The notes beneath the pieces were generated by a model that saw nothing but the letters and a program-made list of their open reading frames with translations, did not search any database and had not been told where the DNA came from. Made by a program: the position numbers and the translations under genes. 49,738 nt of DNA from Opitutaceae bacterium (lineage in GTDB: Bacteria > Verrucomicrobiota > Verrucomicrobiia > Opitutales > Opitutaceae): the NCBI GenBank assembly GCA_947474995.1, contig CANJNJ010000018.1, positions 1 to 49,738 of the forward strand. The letters are read 5' to 3'. Shown here in pieces: positions 8,449 to 16,718 of this stretch. Numbering within the stretch: the stretch's first letter is position 1; each line of letters starts with the position of its first letter.

Positions 8449-9804
8449 ATGAAATTCACCCGCAGACAGTTCATCGGCGCCAGTTCCGCCGCCGTCATCG
8501 TGGCCGGCATGAAGGCCCAGGGAAAAGTATTCGGCGCGAACAACCGCGTCCGCGTTGGCACCATCGGCTTCAACGGCCGCGGCGCTGATCACCTCAAAGA
8601 GATTCTCGCGCTGAAAGGCGACGTGGAGTACGCCGCCCTCTGCGACGTCGATGCCAATGTGCTGGCCCGCGGCGCCAAGACCGTCGCGGCCGCGCAGGGA
8701 ACCGCGCCCAAGCTCTACAAGGACATGCGCGAGGTCTTCGCCGACAAGGAAATCGATGCCGTGACCATCGCGACCCCCAACCACTGGCACACCTTGGCGA
8801 CGATTTGGGGCTGCCAGGCCGGCAAGGACGTCTATGTGGAGAAACCGATGTCCCATGACATCAACGAGGGCCGCCAAGTAGTCATCGCCGCGCAAAAATA
8901 CGGCCGGATCGTGCAACACGGCACCCAGACCCGCGCCGACGCCAAACTGACGCGCGACATGAAACTGATTCACTCCGGCTTCATCGGCAAAATCGTCGAG
9001 TCGCGTGGCTGGGTCTACAAGAACGGCAACCGCACGCCCATTGGCCGCGGCCAGCCCGGCCCCGTGCCGAATTATCTCGATTGGTCCCTGTGGCAGGGCC
9101 CGGCGCCGGAGCAGCCCTTTCAGGTGAACACGAGCCGCAACAAGCCGGGCCTCCACGTGCACTATGACTGGCACTATTTCTGGGAATACGGCAACGGCGA
9201 GATCGGCAACCAGGGCGTCCACCAGATGGACATCGCGTGCTGGGGCCACAATCGCGGTTTGCCCGTTCGCGTGCACAGCGCCGGCGGCCGGTTCGGCATG
9301 GATGACGCCGGCCAGACGCCGAATACGCAGGCCACGACGTTCGCGTATGCCGACGATTCCATCCTGACGTTCGAGGTCCGCAATCTCGGCTCCTACCAGG
9401 AATTTGACGGCGGCGACTGCAGTAACAGCTTTTTTGGGACGAAGGGTTTCTACGTCGTGAACAAGGGCTTCTTCACCTACAAGCAGGGCCGGATGAGCGA
9501 ACGCGAGGCGATTCCGATTCCGGCCGATGCGCCGCTCCTGGATCAAGGCAGCGCGTTCAAGCGCTTCTTCGCCGCGGTCCGCTCGCGGAAAACGGCAGAC
9601 CTCCCCGTGTCGGTCCTCGACGCCCACGTCTCGTGCGCCCATTGCCATCTCGCCAACACCGCCTATCGGGTCGGCCGCTCGCTGGAATTCGATCCCGCCA
9701 CGGAACGATTCAAGGACCACAGCCTGAATCAGCATCTCACGCGCGAGTATCGCAAAGGGTTCGAGGTTCCCACCCTGGGCGGTCCGTTGGTTACGGCGGT
9801 GTGA
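8449..9804 (+). CDS. Tat-exported Gfo/Idh/MocA-family oxidoreductase
   Basis: This is a 451-residue protein. The ATG at 8449 gives the twin-arginine signal MKFTRRQFIGASSAAVIVAGM, indicating folded export with bound NAD(P). A Rossmann segment follows (VRVGTIGFNGRGADHLKE). The Gfo/Idh/MocA signature VYVEKPMSHDINEGRQVV contains the EKP lysine. Later HVHYDWHYFWEYGNGEIGNQGVH has the G-x-x-x-D/H-type active-site region of the family. These enzymes oxidise or epimerise sugar or polyol hydroxyls, and Tat-exported members are abundant in verrucomicrobia and planctomycetes. Two palindromic operator candidates lie about 180 bp upstream. The stop codon overlaps the start of the decayed PEP-CTERM gene. 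The substrate is unknown. Confidence 0.9.
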   Translation: MKFTRRQFIGASSAAVIVAGMKAQGKVFGANNRVRVGTIGFNGRGADHLKEILALKGDVEYAALCDVDANVLARGAKTVAAAQGTAPKLYKDMREVFADKEIDAVTIATPNHWHTLATIWGCQAGKDVYVEKPMSHDINEGRQVVIAAQKYGRIVQHGTQTRADAKLTRDMKLIHSGFIGKIVESRGWVYKNGNRTPIGRGQPGPVPNYLDWSLWQGPAPEQPFQVNTSRNKPGLHVHYDWHYFWEYGNGEIGNQGVHQMDIACWGHNRGLPVRVHSAGGRFGMDDAGQTPNTQATTFAYADDSILTFEVRNLGSYQEFDGGDCSNSFFGTKGFYVVNKGFFTYKQGRMSEREAIPIPADAPLLDQGSAFKRFFAAVRSRKTADLPVSVLDAHVSCAHCHLANTAYRVGRSLEFDPATERFKDHSLNQHLTREYRKGFEVPTLGGPLVTAV

Positions 9805-10503
9805 GCGGTCCCCCCGTGCGCCGGACCACGCTTAGGCCGATCGTCGGCGCCGCGATCACGATCGTTGCGCTGGGGCTGAATCTGCGGTCCCAAACGCTCC
9901 TCGGCCCTACGCCTTATCTGTCGTTCGTCGACAGTCCTTTCAACGCGCTCCAAACGAGTGGCGGCTTTACCTATTTTTACTTGGAGACGTTTGAGGACGG
10001 ACTGCTGAATACGCCGGGAGTAAGCGCCAATACGGGTTCGGTGCTGGGCCCGGGCGGATTGACGGATTCGGTCGATGCCGACGACGGGGTGATCGATGGC
10101 TCGGGCCTCACGGGACACACTTGGGTTTTCGGCTCGTCTCCGGTTATTTTTACCTTCAGCGCCGCCACGCTCGGAGCTCTGCCGACGCATGCCGGCCTCG
10201 TCTGGACGGACGGACCCCATCCCACCTACGAAGCGTTTGATGCCCTCGGAAATTCGCTGGGTGGACGCTCGTCGGAACGAGCGCGGACGGCTCCTTCTCG
10301 GGCACGACCGGCGAGGACCGCTTTTTTGGGGTAATCAACGTAGGCGGCATCTCAAAAATTTCCATCATCGCGGGTAGTTGGAAGTGGATCATCTGCAGTA
10401 TGGCCTCGCGATCCCGGAAGCCCACTCCGCGGCCGCGCTGGCTGGTGCAGCGGCGCTGGTGTTTACGGGTTGGCGCCGCCGCCGGGCCCGGGTAGTAAAA
10501 TAG
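9801..10503 (+). pseudogene. PEP-CTERM sorting-domain protein with two frameshifts
   Basis: The reading starts at a GTG at 9801 (overlapping the preceding TGA) or at 9816, with a signal peptide (RRTTLRPIVGAAITIVALGLN). The first frame carries TFEDGLLNTPGVS and VFGSSPVIFTFSA and breaks near 10258. The second frame continues as WTLVGTSADGSFSGTTGEDR and FFGVINVGGISKISIIAGS. Near 10375 a third frame reads EVDHLQYGLAIPEAH, then SAAALAGAAALVF and TGWRRRRARVVK before the TAG at 10501. That last part is a PEP-CTERM anchor: PE-type motif, hydrophobic helix, arginine cluster. Each break equals the loss of one base. The gene is therefore inactivated, or the sequence carries two base-call errors. Intact relatives are exopolysaccharide-associated surface proteins. 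Confidence 0.75.
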
Positions 10504-10890
10504 GAGATCGGCGCGCGTTCCGACACATCGCGACGGCGAAACCGCCCTGTCCTTCGCGTTGAAGAATGGTCCCGCCAGCCCGCTCGTCAGTTTCCTCCGG
10601 AAGAAAGCGGCGAAGGCCCCCGTCGTCGCGCGGCCCAAGGTCATCGCGGCCAACAACGTCCCGGCCTCGCCCGCGGCGCGCGAGGTCTAGGTGCGCGATC
10701 GCGTCCAGCGCTCACTCGCTCTGTTGCAGCACGGTTCAACCGCTTTTCTCGACAACGGATTCGTCCGCAACTCCAAGTGCATCTCGTGCCACCAGCAAAC
10801 GCTGCCCGGCGTCGTCTTGGGCTGGGCGAGAGACCGCGGCTGGCACGTGGCTCGATGCCGGAGCGGATTGGACCAAGGCGGAGTGACTCA
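10504..10890 (+). pseudogene. ankyrin/cytochrome-type protein remnant
   Basis: Two frames join to give one protein-like sequence. The first reads RDGETALSFALKNGPASPLVSFLRKKA, the end of an ankyrin-type repeat, through NNVPASPAAREV to a TAG at 10688. The next reads from about 10691: RSLALLQHGSTAFLDNGFVRN, then SKCISCHQQTLPGVVLGWARDRGWHV. CISCH is a c-type haem attachment motif. Proteins joining ankyrin repeats to a CxxCH-containing segment occur in verrucomicrobia and acidobacteria. Both ends are missing and at least one frameshift is present, so this is a decayed internal fragment lying directly after the decayed PEP-CTERM gene. Confidence 0.6.
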
Positions 10891-10971
10891 ATCCCATTCC
10901 TGCATCCTGTCTGCATCGAGCCATCGTGCTCCACCTCAAAGCGACATTGCACAGAGGCCAGAGACCGCCCG

Positions 10972-11238
10972 TTAAAATAGATCGCTGTGCGTACCGGTGC
11001 GGCTGAAAACTACTTCCGTCGCAGTCAATTTATAGATCAAAATCCAATCCGGTTCGACATGGCAATCGCGCCAGCCGATCACACTCCCTTTCAGTGGATG
11101 GTCGCGATATTTCGGTTCCAGCACGTCCTCGTTGAGCAGCTTCGCCGCCAACGCCACGAACTTTGCTTCATTCTTCCCACGTCGAATCATCAGCGCGATT
11201 TCACGCTTGAAACGGGTCGTGTAGACCGGCGTCTTCAC
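10972..11238 (-). CDS. yafQ: YafQ-family mRNA interferase toxin (RelE/ParE superfamily)
   Basis: The 88-residue protein has a GTG start at 11238. It matches the YafQ branch of RelE-fold ribosome-dependent mRNA endonucleases. RDHPLKGSVIGWRDCHVEPDW contains the family histidines and aspartate, and the C-terminus ends TGTHSDLF, with the catalytic His near the end as in YafQ. The N-terminal YTTRFKREI... helix is also typical. It lies 6 nt after a small gene that is presumably its antitoxin, forming a type II module. Length and motifs are intact, so the toxin is probably functional. The position beside decayed genes fits the usual location of such modules in variable DNA. Confidence 0.88.
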   Translation of the reverse strand: MKTPVYTTRFKREIALMIRRGKNEAKFVALAAKLLNEDVLEPKYRDHPLKGSVIGWRDCHVEPDWILIYKLTATEVVFSRTGTHSDLF

Positions 11239-11244
11239 CGCCCT

Positions 11245-11436
11245 TCAGGACCTTAAGCTGGACATCATCTCATCCAGATTCCTGCAACGCACCAATCCCC
11301 GGCCCGTCTCTGCTGCCGCAAGCACTTTTCGCGTGGTCGCGTTAGGGACGTGGTTCAAATAGACGTAGCGATTAACCTTGGCGCGCTCACGCGGCGGCAG
11401 AGCCTTGATTTGCTTGATGACTTGGACGGCAGTCAT
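11245..11436 (-). CDS. putative antitoxin paired with the YafQ-type toxin
   Basis: The 63-residue protein has an ATG start at 11436 and a stop 6 nt before the toxin start, the usual antitoxin-first order. The N-terminal helix VIKQIKALPPRERAKVNRYV resembles small antitoxins with an 'I-x-x-LPPxExxxV' segment rather than classic DinJ/RelB ribbon-helix-helix proteins. The C-terminal half (ETGRGLVRCRNLDEMMSSL) would be the toxin-binding part. Identification rests mainly on position and size. Such antitoxins normally repress their own promoter; no clear operator is seen upstream. Confidence 0.7.
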   Translation of the reverse strand: MTAVQVIKQIKALPPRERAKVNRYVYLNHVPNATTRKVLAAAETGRGLVRCRNLDEMMSSLRS

Positions 11437-11487
11437 AGGAGAAAAATCGACCGGGCAGTGTGTCCTGTCAATTCGGAGCTTCGGCCA

Positions 11488-13077
11488 TCACCCGATCAAA
11501 CTCTCCCCCGTCATCTCCGCCGGCGTCGGCAGGCCCATCAGCGCCAGCACCGTCGGCGCCACGTCCGCCAGCCGGCCGCCGTCCCGCAAGTGGGTTTTGC
11601 CTGCGGCAAAACCTTCACCGACCACAAAGGTCTCCACGCGATTGAGCGTGTGCGAGGTGTGCGGCGAATTATTTTCGGCGTCCCACATCTGTTCACAGTT
11701 ACCGTGGTCCGCGAGAATGACGGCCCGGCCGCCAACCTGCTCCAAGGCGCCAAGCAACTCGCCCAGCCCGCGGTCCGTGGCCTCGACTGCTTTGACGGCC
11801 GCCGGCAGCGAACCGGTGTGGCCGACCATGTCCGGGTTCGCAAAATTCACCACGATGAGACCGTACTTGCCCGAGAGGATCGCGGCCTTGGCCGCCGCGG
11901 TCACTTCGACCGCGGACATTTCCGGCTGCATATCATACGTCGGCACCTTGGGGCTCGGCGGGCAGGCGCGTTCCTCGCCGGGAAAAGGCGTCGCGCGGTA
12001 ATTATTGAAGAAGAAGGTCACGTGCGGATTCTTTTCCGTCTCCGCACAGCGGAACTGGGCGAGGCCCGCGTCCGCAACCACCTGGCCGAGGATATTTTTC
12101 AACGACGCCGGCTTGGGGGAGATGACGTTCACCGGCAGGCCGGCTTCGTATTCCGTCATCGTCGCGTAATAGAGATCGATTTTCGCTCCACGGTCGAAGC
12201 CCTTGAAATCGTCCATCACGAACGCCCTGGTGATCTCCCGCGGCCGATCGCCGCGATAATTATAGAACAGCACGGCGTCGCCGTCCTGGATGGTGGCGAG
12301 CGCCTTGCCATCGGCGCCAACGATCGCGGTGGCGGCGACAAACTCGTCACCCTTCTGCGTTTCACTTAGCGGCTTGTCGTAATAAAACTGCACCGCGGCG
12401 ACGGCGTTCGGCGCGGTCGCCATCGCTTTCCGACCCGTGAGCATGTCATAGGCCTGCTGCACGCGCTCCCAGCGATTGTCCCGGTCCATCGCCCAAAAAC
12501 GTCCGCACACGGACGCGATCTGGCCGAGACCGATCTTCCGACACTGCTCATCAACTTCCCGAACGTAGCGAATCCCGCTCGCCGGCGGCGTATCGCGACC
12601 ATCGGTGAAGGCATGGATAAACACCTGTCCGGCACCGAGACCTTCGTCCTTCGCCACGCGCAGGATGCCATAAAGGTGCTCCAACATCCCATGGACTCCC
12701 GCGTCGCTGACGATGCCCATCAGGTGCAGCTTCGCCCCGGGCCGGGTCTTCACCCGGTTGACGATCGCGCGCCACACCGGATTCGTGACGAGTCGTTTCT
12801 CCGAAAAGAGCTTGTTCAGCCGGACGAGTTCCTGGTCGACGATCCGGCCGGCGCCGATGTTCTCGTGGCCGACTTCGCTGTTGCCCATGACGCCGTCGGG
12901 CAAGCCGACATCGAGTCCCGAGGCCTTGATCAACGTGAACGGATATTTCGCGTGCAGTTGGTCGTCACACGGCTTCTTGGCGAGGAAGACGGCGTTGGTC
13001 GGATTCTGGGCGGGATCGGGGTTCTTGCCCCAGCCATCACGGATCACGAGGAGAACGGGCTTGCGCGGATTGGTCAT
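11488..13077 (-). CDS. gpmI: 2,3-bisphosphoglycerate-independent phosphoglycerate mutase
   Basis: The 529-residue protein starts at the ATG at 13077 (MTNPRKPVLLVIRDGWG). It interconverts 3- and 2-phosphoglycerate in glycolysis and gluconeogenesis in the cytoplasm. Asp14 in IRDGWG is a metal ligand and Ser67 in GVMGNSEVGHENIGAGR is the phosphorylated nucleophile. Further metal ligands lie in ADHGNCEQM near the C-terminus. The length is normal for the alkaline-phosphatase-superfamily mutase. A perfect 11-bp hairpin ends 2 nt before the start codon, and a related 9-bp hairpin lies inside the C-terminal coding region at 11593-11613. It appears monocistronic. Confidence 0.96.
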   Translation of the reverse strand: MTNPRKPVLLVIRDGWGKNPDPAQNPTNAVFLAKKPCDDQLHAKYPFTLIKASGLDVGLPDGVMGNSEVGHENIGAGRIVDQELVRLNKLFSEKRLVTNPVWRAIVNRVKTRPGAKLHLMGIVSDAGVHGMLEHLYGILRVAKDEGLGAGQVFIHAFTDGRDTPPASGIRYVREVDEQCRKIGLGQIASVCGRFWAMDRDNRWERVQQAYDMLTGRKAMATAPNAVAAVQFYYDKPLSETQKGDEFVAATAIVGADGKALATIQDGDAVLFYNYRGDRPREITRAFVMDDFKGFDRGAKIDLYYATMTEYEAGLPVNVISPKPASLKNILGQVVADAGLAQFRCAETEKNPHVTFFFNNYRATPFPGEERACPPSPKVPTYDMQPEMSAVEVTAAAKAAILSGKYGLIVVNFANPDMVGHTGSLPAAVKAVEATDRGLGELLGALEQVGGRAVILADHGNCEQMWDAENNSPHTSHTLNRVETFVVGEGFAAGKTHLRDGGRLADVAPTVLALMGLPTPAEMTGESLIG

Positions 13078-13079
13078 GG

Positions 13080-13104
13080 AAGGTTTTTGCTGCGCAAAAA
13101 CCTT
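13080..13104 (-). promoter_or_regulatory. perfect hairpin abutting the gpmI start codon
   Basis: On the minus strand AAGGTTTTTGC and GCAAAAACCTT pair perfectly around a three-base loop (GCA). The 3' arm ends two bases before the ATG at 13077. No separate Shine-Dalgarno sequence lies between the hairpin and the start, so the structure occupies the ribosome-binding region. The same layout is seen at hemH. Confidence 0.6.
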
Positions 13105-13282
13105 GGGGAATTCAGCCGCAAGGCCACAACTATTCACGCCAGCGAATCGGAGTTTGTGTTGCCGTTCCGAGTCGGCTTTGCTGCTTCGCACGCTGAGCGC
13201 CCGGTCGTTTCCCCTCGTGAGCCAGCAACCGCCCCTTACCCCCGGCCGGACTCCAGTCTCTCAATTCGTGGAGAATATTCTT

Positions 13283-15367
13283 ATGCGCACCTCGATAATC
13301 GTTCCCTCTGCCCTGGCATGTCTGCTCACGGTTCTTGGCCTCGTTGCCTGCAGTCGTACCCGACCCATCGACGACGACCGGCTCAAGTCCGCCGACCGCG
13401 ATGCCGGAAACTGGCTCATGTACGGAAGGACCTACGATGATCAGCGGTTCAGTCCCTTGAACCAGATCAACGAACAAACGATCGGGAAGCTCGGCCTGGT
13501 CTGGAGCCGGGAACTCGGCACCACCCGGGGTTTGGAGGGCACGCCTCTCGTGGAGGACGGCGTGCTCTACCTCACGAGTGCCTGGAGTGTCGTGCACGCG
13601 ATCGATGCGAAGACCGGCGTGGTCCGCTGGACCTATGATCCCAGCGTTCCCCGCTCCCGCGCCTTCTTCATTTGCTGCGACGTCGTCAACCGCGGGGTCG
13701 CACTCTACCAGGGCAAAGTTTATTTTGGCACGCTCGACGGGCGCCTGATCGCCCTCGACATGCGCACGGGAAAACCGGTCTGGAGCGTGGACACGGTAGA
13801 AAAAACCAGGCCCTACGCCATCACCGGTTATCCGCGCGTCGCCAAGGGGCTCGTGCTCATCGGCAACGCCGGCGCGGAGTTCGGTGTCCGGGGATATGTA
13901 TCCGCCTACGATGCGGAAACCGGAAAACTCGCGTGGCGCACCTACACCGTTCCCGGCGATCCTGCGGCCGGCTTCGAGTCGAAGGCCATGGAGCAGGCTG
14001 CGCAGACGTGGCATGGCGAGTGGTGGACCGTGGGTGGCGGCGGCACGGTGTGGGAAGGAATCGTCTACGATCCCGCGCTCGACCTCGTCTACTTTGGGAC
14101 GGGCAACGCCACCGCCTGGTATCGCGCCCTCCGCGGCCCCGAAGGCGACAACCTATATGTCGCGTCCATCCTCGCCGTGCACGCCAGCACCGGCGAAGTG
14201 GCCTGGCACTTCCAAATCACACCCGGCGACAACTGGGACTACGATGCCACGCAGCCCTTGCTGCAGGCCGACCTCACCATTGGCGGACGACCGCGCAAGG
14301 TCATCATGCAAGCCTCGAAGAACGGATTTTTCTACGTCCTCGATCGCGCGACGGGGGAGTTCATTTCGGCCGGTCCGTTCGTGAAGGGCATCAGTTGGGC
14401 CACCGGCATCGACCCGAAGACGGGCCGCCCCATCGAATCGCCCAGTGCGTATGCGGGCGCCCAACCGGTGATCGTCTCACCGGCCCCCGGTGGCGCGCAC
14501 AACTGGAATCCGATGGCCTTCAATCCGACCACTGGACTCGTCTATCTGCCAGCGAAGGTTGCCACGCAATCCCTGCACGCGCCCGACCCGAATTGGAAAT
14601 ACAATCCCAAGCGCGACAATGTCGGTTTCGACGAACGCTATGACGGTCCGCTCAATGACACGCTGAAAAAGTTGCCCGCCCCCACCGGCGAGTTGCTCGC
14701 GTGGGATCCGGTGCAGCAACGCGCTGCGTGGCGGGCGCCCTACCCGGTCGTCGAGGGCGCCGGGGTCCTCACCACCGCCGGAAACCTCGTGGTGCAGGGC
14801 CGGGCCGACGGCGTGCTGGCGGCGTATCGCGCCTCGGACGGCAAAGTATTGTGGGAATTCGACGCCGGCACCGGAATCATGGCGCCACCTGTCACCTACC
14901 TCGTCGACGGTGTACAGTTCGTGACGGTCATGGCCGGATGGGGCGGACCGGACGGTCTCTTCAACGCACCGGATCTCGGCAAAGTCAGGCCGGGCCACGG
15001 GAGAATTCTCACGTTCGCGCTCGGGGCGAAGGCCAAACTCACTCCGCCCCCGTTTGGACACTCGGAGCCGCCCAAGCCCGCCATCACCCTGAACGCGACG
15101 CCGCAAACGGTGAAGGAGGGAAGTATTCTTTACAGCACCAACTGCCAATACTGTCACGGTATGGACGCGGTGGCCGGCCCGCTGCCCGATCTCCGCTACG
15201 CCACGAAGGAGGTGCACGAGCAGTTCATCAACATCGTGCTCGAAGGAGCGCGGGCCCCGCTGGGCATGCCTTCGTTCAAAGATCTTTTGCAAGCCGAGCA
15301 GGCGACCGCGATCCAAGCCTACCTCCTCTCCCGGGCCAGCGAGCCCGCCAAGCCGCCGGGCAACTAG
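13283..15367 (+). CDS. PQQ-dependent alcohol dehydrogenase with C-terminal cytochrome c (quinohaemoprotein lipoprotein)
   Basis: The protein has 694 residues. The ATG at 13283 follows a GGAG ribosome-binding site and gives a lipoprotein signal with lipobox LVAC (Cys23). An eight-bladed quinoprotein propeller follows, with repeats such as AIDAKTGVVRWTYD and ALDMRTGKPVW. The adjacent-cysteine pair Cys131-Cys132 in FFICCDVV and the GDNWDYDATQ motif (Asp319/Asp321 region) are hallmarks of PQQ alcohol dehydrogenases. The C-terminus has one haem site, CQYCH at 621-625. The enzyme would oxidise primary or secondary alcohols or diols in the periplasm and pass electrons to its own haem. The exported epoxide-hydrolase-like gene follows after 16 nt, so they are probably co-transcribed. 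PQQ synthesis genes are not in the window. Confidence 0.93.
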   Translation: MRTSIIVPSALACLLTVLGLVACSRTRPIDDDRLKSADRDAGNWLMYGRTYDDQRFSPLNQINEQTIGKLGLVWSRELGTTRGLEGTPLVEDGVLYLTSAWSVVHAIDAKTGVVRWTYDPSVPRSRAFFICCDVVNRGVALYQGKVYFGTLDGRLIALDMRTGKPVWSVDTVEKTRPYAITGYPRVAKGLVLIGNAGAEFGVRGYVSAYDAETGKLAWRTYTVPGDPAAGFESKAMEQAAQTWHGEWWTVGGGGTVWEGIVYDPALDLVYFGTGNATAWYRALRGPEGDNLYVASILAVHASTGEVAWHFQITPGDNWDYDATQPLLQADLTIGGRPRKVIMQASKNGFFYVLDRATGEFISAGPFVKGISWATGIDPKTGRPIESPSAYAGAQPVIVSPAPGGAHNWNPMAFNPTTGLVYLPAKVATQSLHAPDPNWKYNPKRDNVGFDERYDGPLNDTLKKLPAPTGELLAWDPVQQRAAWRAPYPVVEGAGVLTTAGNLVVQGRADGVLAAYRASDGKVLWEFDAGTGIMAPPVTYLVDGVQFVTVMAGWGGPDGLFNAPDLGKVRPGHGRILTFALGAKAKLTPPPFGHSEPPKPAITLNATPQTVKEGSILYSTNCQYCHGMDAVAGPLPDLRYATKEVHEQFINIVLEGARAPLGMPSFKDLLQAEQATAIQAYLLSRASEPAKPPGN

Positions 15368-15383
15368 GAACGTTTTCGCATAC

Positions 15384-16658
15384 GTGGACGAAATAACCCG
15401 CCGTCAGCTAATCCAAGGTATCGTCGCGACACTGGCCCCCGCGGTGTTGTCCACGGAAGCTCCTGCCGGCGAGCCGACAGCAGCGCTGAATAAAACCGGA
15501 GCGTACGAACCCGCGCTGCTTCCCCGCGGCATCCGCTCGCGGTTCGTCGCCAACGTCAACGGACTGAGAATGCACGTTCTCGAGGCAGGGTTCGAGACGC
15601 CCAATCGGCCGGCCGTGCTGCTCCTCCACGGATTTCCGGAACTCGCGTACAGTTGGCGGCACGTGATGGTCCCACTTGCCTCAGCCGGGTTTCATGTCAT
15701 CGCGCCTGACCGCCGCGGTTATGGCCGCACAACCGGCCTTGCGGTGGGCTTTGACGATGACATCGCGCCGTTCGGCGCGCACAACCAAGTCCGGGACGCG
15801 CTCGGTCTTGTTGCCGCTTTCGGCTATCGCTCAGTGGCGGCGGTGATCGGCCACGATCAGGGTTCGCCGATCGCCGGCTGGTGTGCGCTGGCGCGGCCGG
15901 ACGTCTTTCGCTCCGTCGTGATGATGAGTTCCCCGTTTGGCGGCCCACCGGCGCTACCTTTCAAAACCGCCGACGTCGCGCCGTCGGCGCCGGTCACCAT
16001 GGGACCCGCCGATCGCATCGACGAGGAACTGGCGGCCCTGACGCCGCCGCGCAAACACTACCAGCGGTACTACTCGACCCGCGAAGCCAACGAGAACCTG
16101 TGGCACCCGCCGCAGGGAGTCCACGCGTTCCTCCGGGCCTACTACCACATGAAGAGCGCCGACTGGAAACAGAATGCGCCAACACCACTCGCGGCCCGCA
16201 CCGCGCGGGAGTGGGCGAAGCTGCCGCGCTATTACATCATGGATCTCGACCGCGGCATGGCCCAGACCGTCGCACCGGAGATGCCATCTCCCGCCGAGAT
16301 CGCCGCCTGTAAGTGGCTGCCGGACGAGGCGCTCAAAGTCTATAGCGCGGAGTATGCGCGGACCGGATTTCAGGGCGGCCTGCAAGGCTATCGCGTCGCC
16401 TTTGAGGCCGCGTTGAACGCGGAACTCACGCTGTTTTCCGGCCGCACCATCGACCAGCCGTCGCTTTTTATCGGCGGACGGAGCGACTGGGGCGTCTATC
16501 AGAACCCCGGCGCGATCGAGCGGCTGCAGCAGACGCTTTGCCCCCGCCCCCTCGGCCTGCACCTGGTCGACGGCGCCGGCCACTGGGTGCAGCAGGAACA
16601 GCCCGCGGAGGTCAGCCGGCTCCTCGTGCAATTCCTGCGGGAAGCGGCTTCACGCTGA
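15384..16658 (+). CDS. Tat-exported alpha/beta hydrolase, epoxide hydrolase-like
   Basis: The 424-residue protein starts at a GTG at 15384, 16 nt after the quinoprotein stop. The N-terminus DEITRRQLIQGIVATLAPAVL is a twin-arginine signal. The hydrolase core carries the oxyanion-hole motif HGFPE, the nucleophile elbow GHDQGS with Asp158, and the catalytic histidine His400 in GAGHWVQQEQP. An aspartate nucleophile in this context marks the epoxide hydrolase/haloalkane dehalogenase branch, and HGFPE favours epoxide hydrolase. A cap domain lies between (LTPPRKHYQRYYSTREA). The likely reaction is epoxide to vicinal diol in the periplasm, feeding the upstream alcohol dehydrogenase. Haloalkane dehalogenase activity cannot be excluded from sequence alone. 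Confidence 0.87.
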   Translation: MDEITRRQLIQGIVATLAPAVLSTEAPAGEPTAALNKTGAYEPALLPRGIRSRFVANVNGLRMHVLEAGFETPNRPAVLLLHGFPELAYSWRHVMVPLASAGFHVIAPDRRGYGRTTGLAVGFDDDIAPFGAHNQVRDALGLVAAFGYRSVAAVIGHDQGSPIAGWCALARPDVFRSVVMMSSPFGGPPALPFKTADVAPSAPVTMGPADRIDEELAALTPPRKHYQRYYSTREANENLWHPPQGVHAFLRAYYHMKSADWKQNAPTPLAARTAREWAKLPRYYIMDLDRGMAQTVAPEMPSPAEIAACKWLPDEALKVYSAEYARTGFQGGLQGYRVAFEAALNAELTLFSGRTIDQPSLFIGGRSDWGVYQNPGAIERLQQTLCPRPLGLHLVDGAGHWVQQEQPAEVSRLLVQFLREAASR

Positions 16659-16674
16659 AAATCCGATCGGTCCG

Positions 16675-16718
16675 GTCGCTCAACTTTCAACCCGCAACGC
16701 TCAACTGAATTTTTTCCG
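16675..16718 (-). repeat. stop-codon-abutting repeat (AATTCAGTTGAGCGTTG family), copy 1
   Basis: Directly after the TAG of the lipocalin-like gene the minus strand reads CGGAAAAAATTCAGTTGAG, then CGTTGCGGGTTGAAAGTTGA. The same sequence with small changes follows the TAA of the RsmB-like gene at 46015-46058. Both copies start one to three bases after a stop codon. Confidence 0.65.

Noticed and set aside
8239-9735. 498-codon open frame on the minus strand
   Set aside because: It is fully antisense to the Gfo/Idh/MocA gene and low in recognisable motifs.
9801-10503. Programmed frameshifting in the PEP-CTERM gene
   Set aside because: No slippery sequence is seen at either break, and two shifts in one gene would be exceptional; decay or sequence error is simpler.
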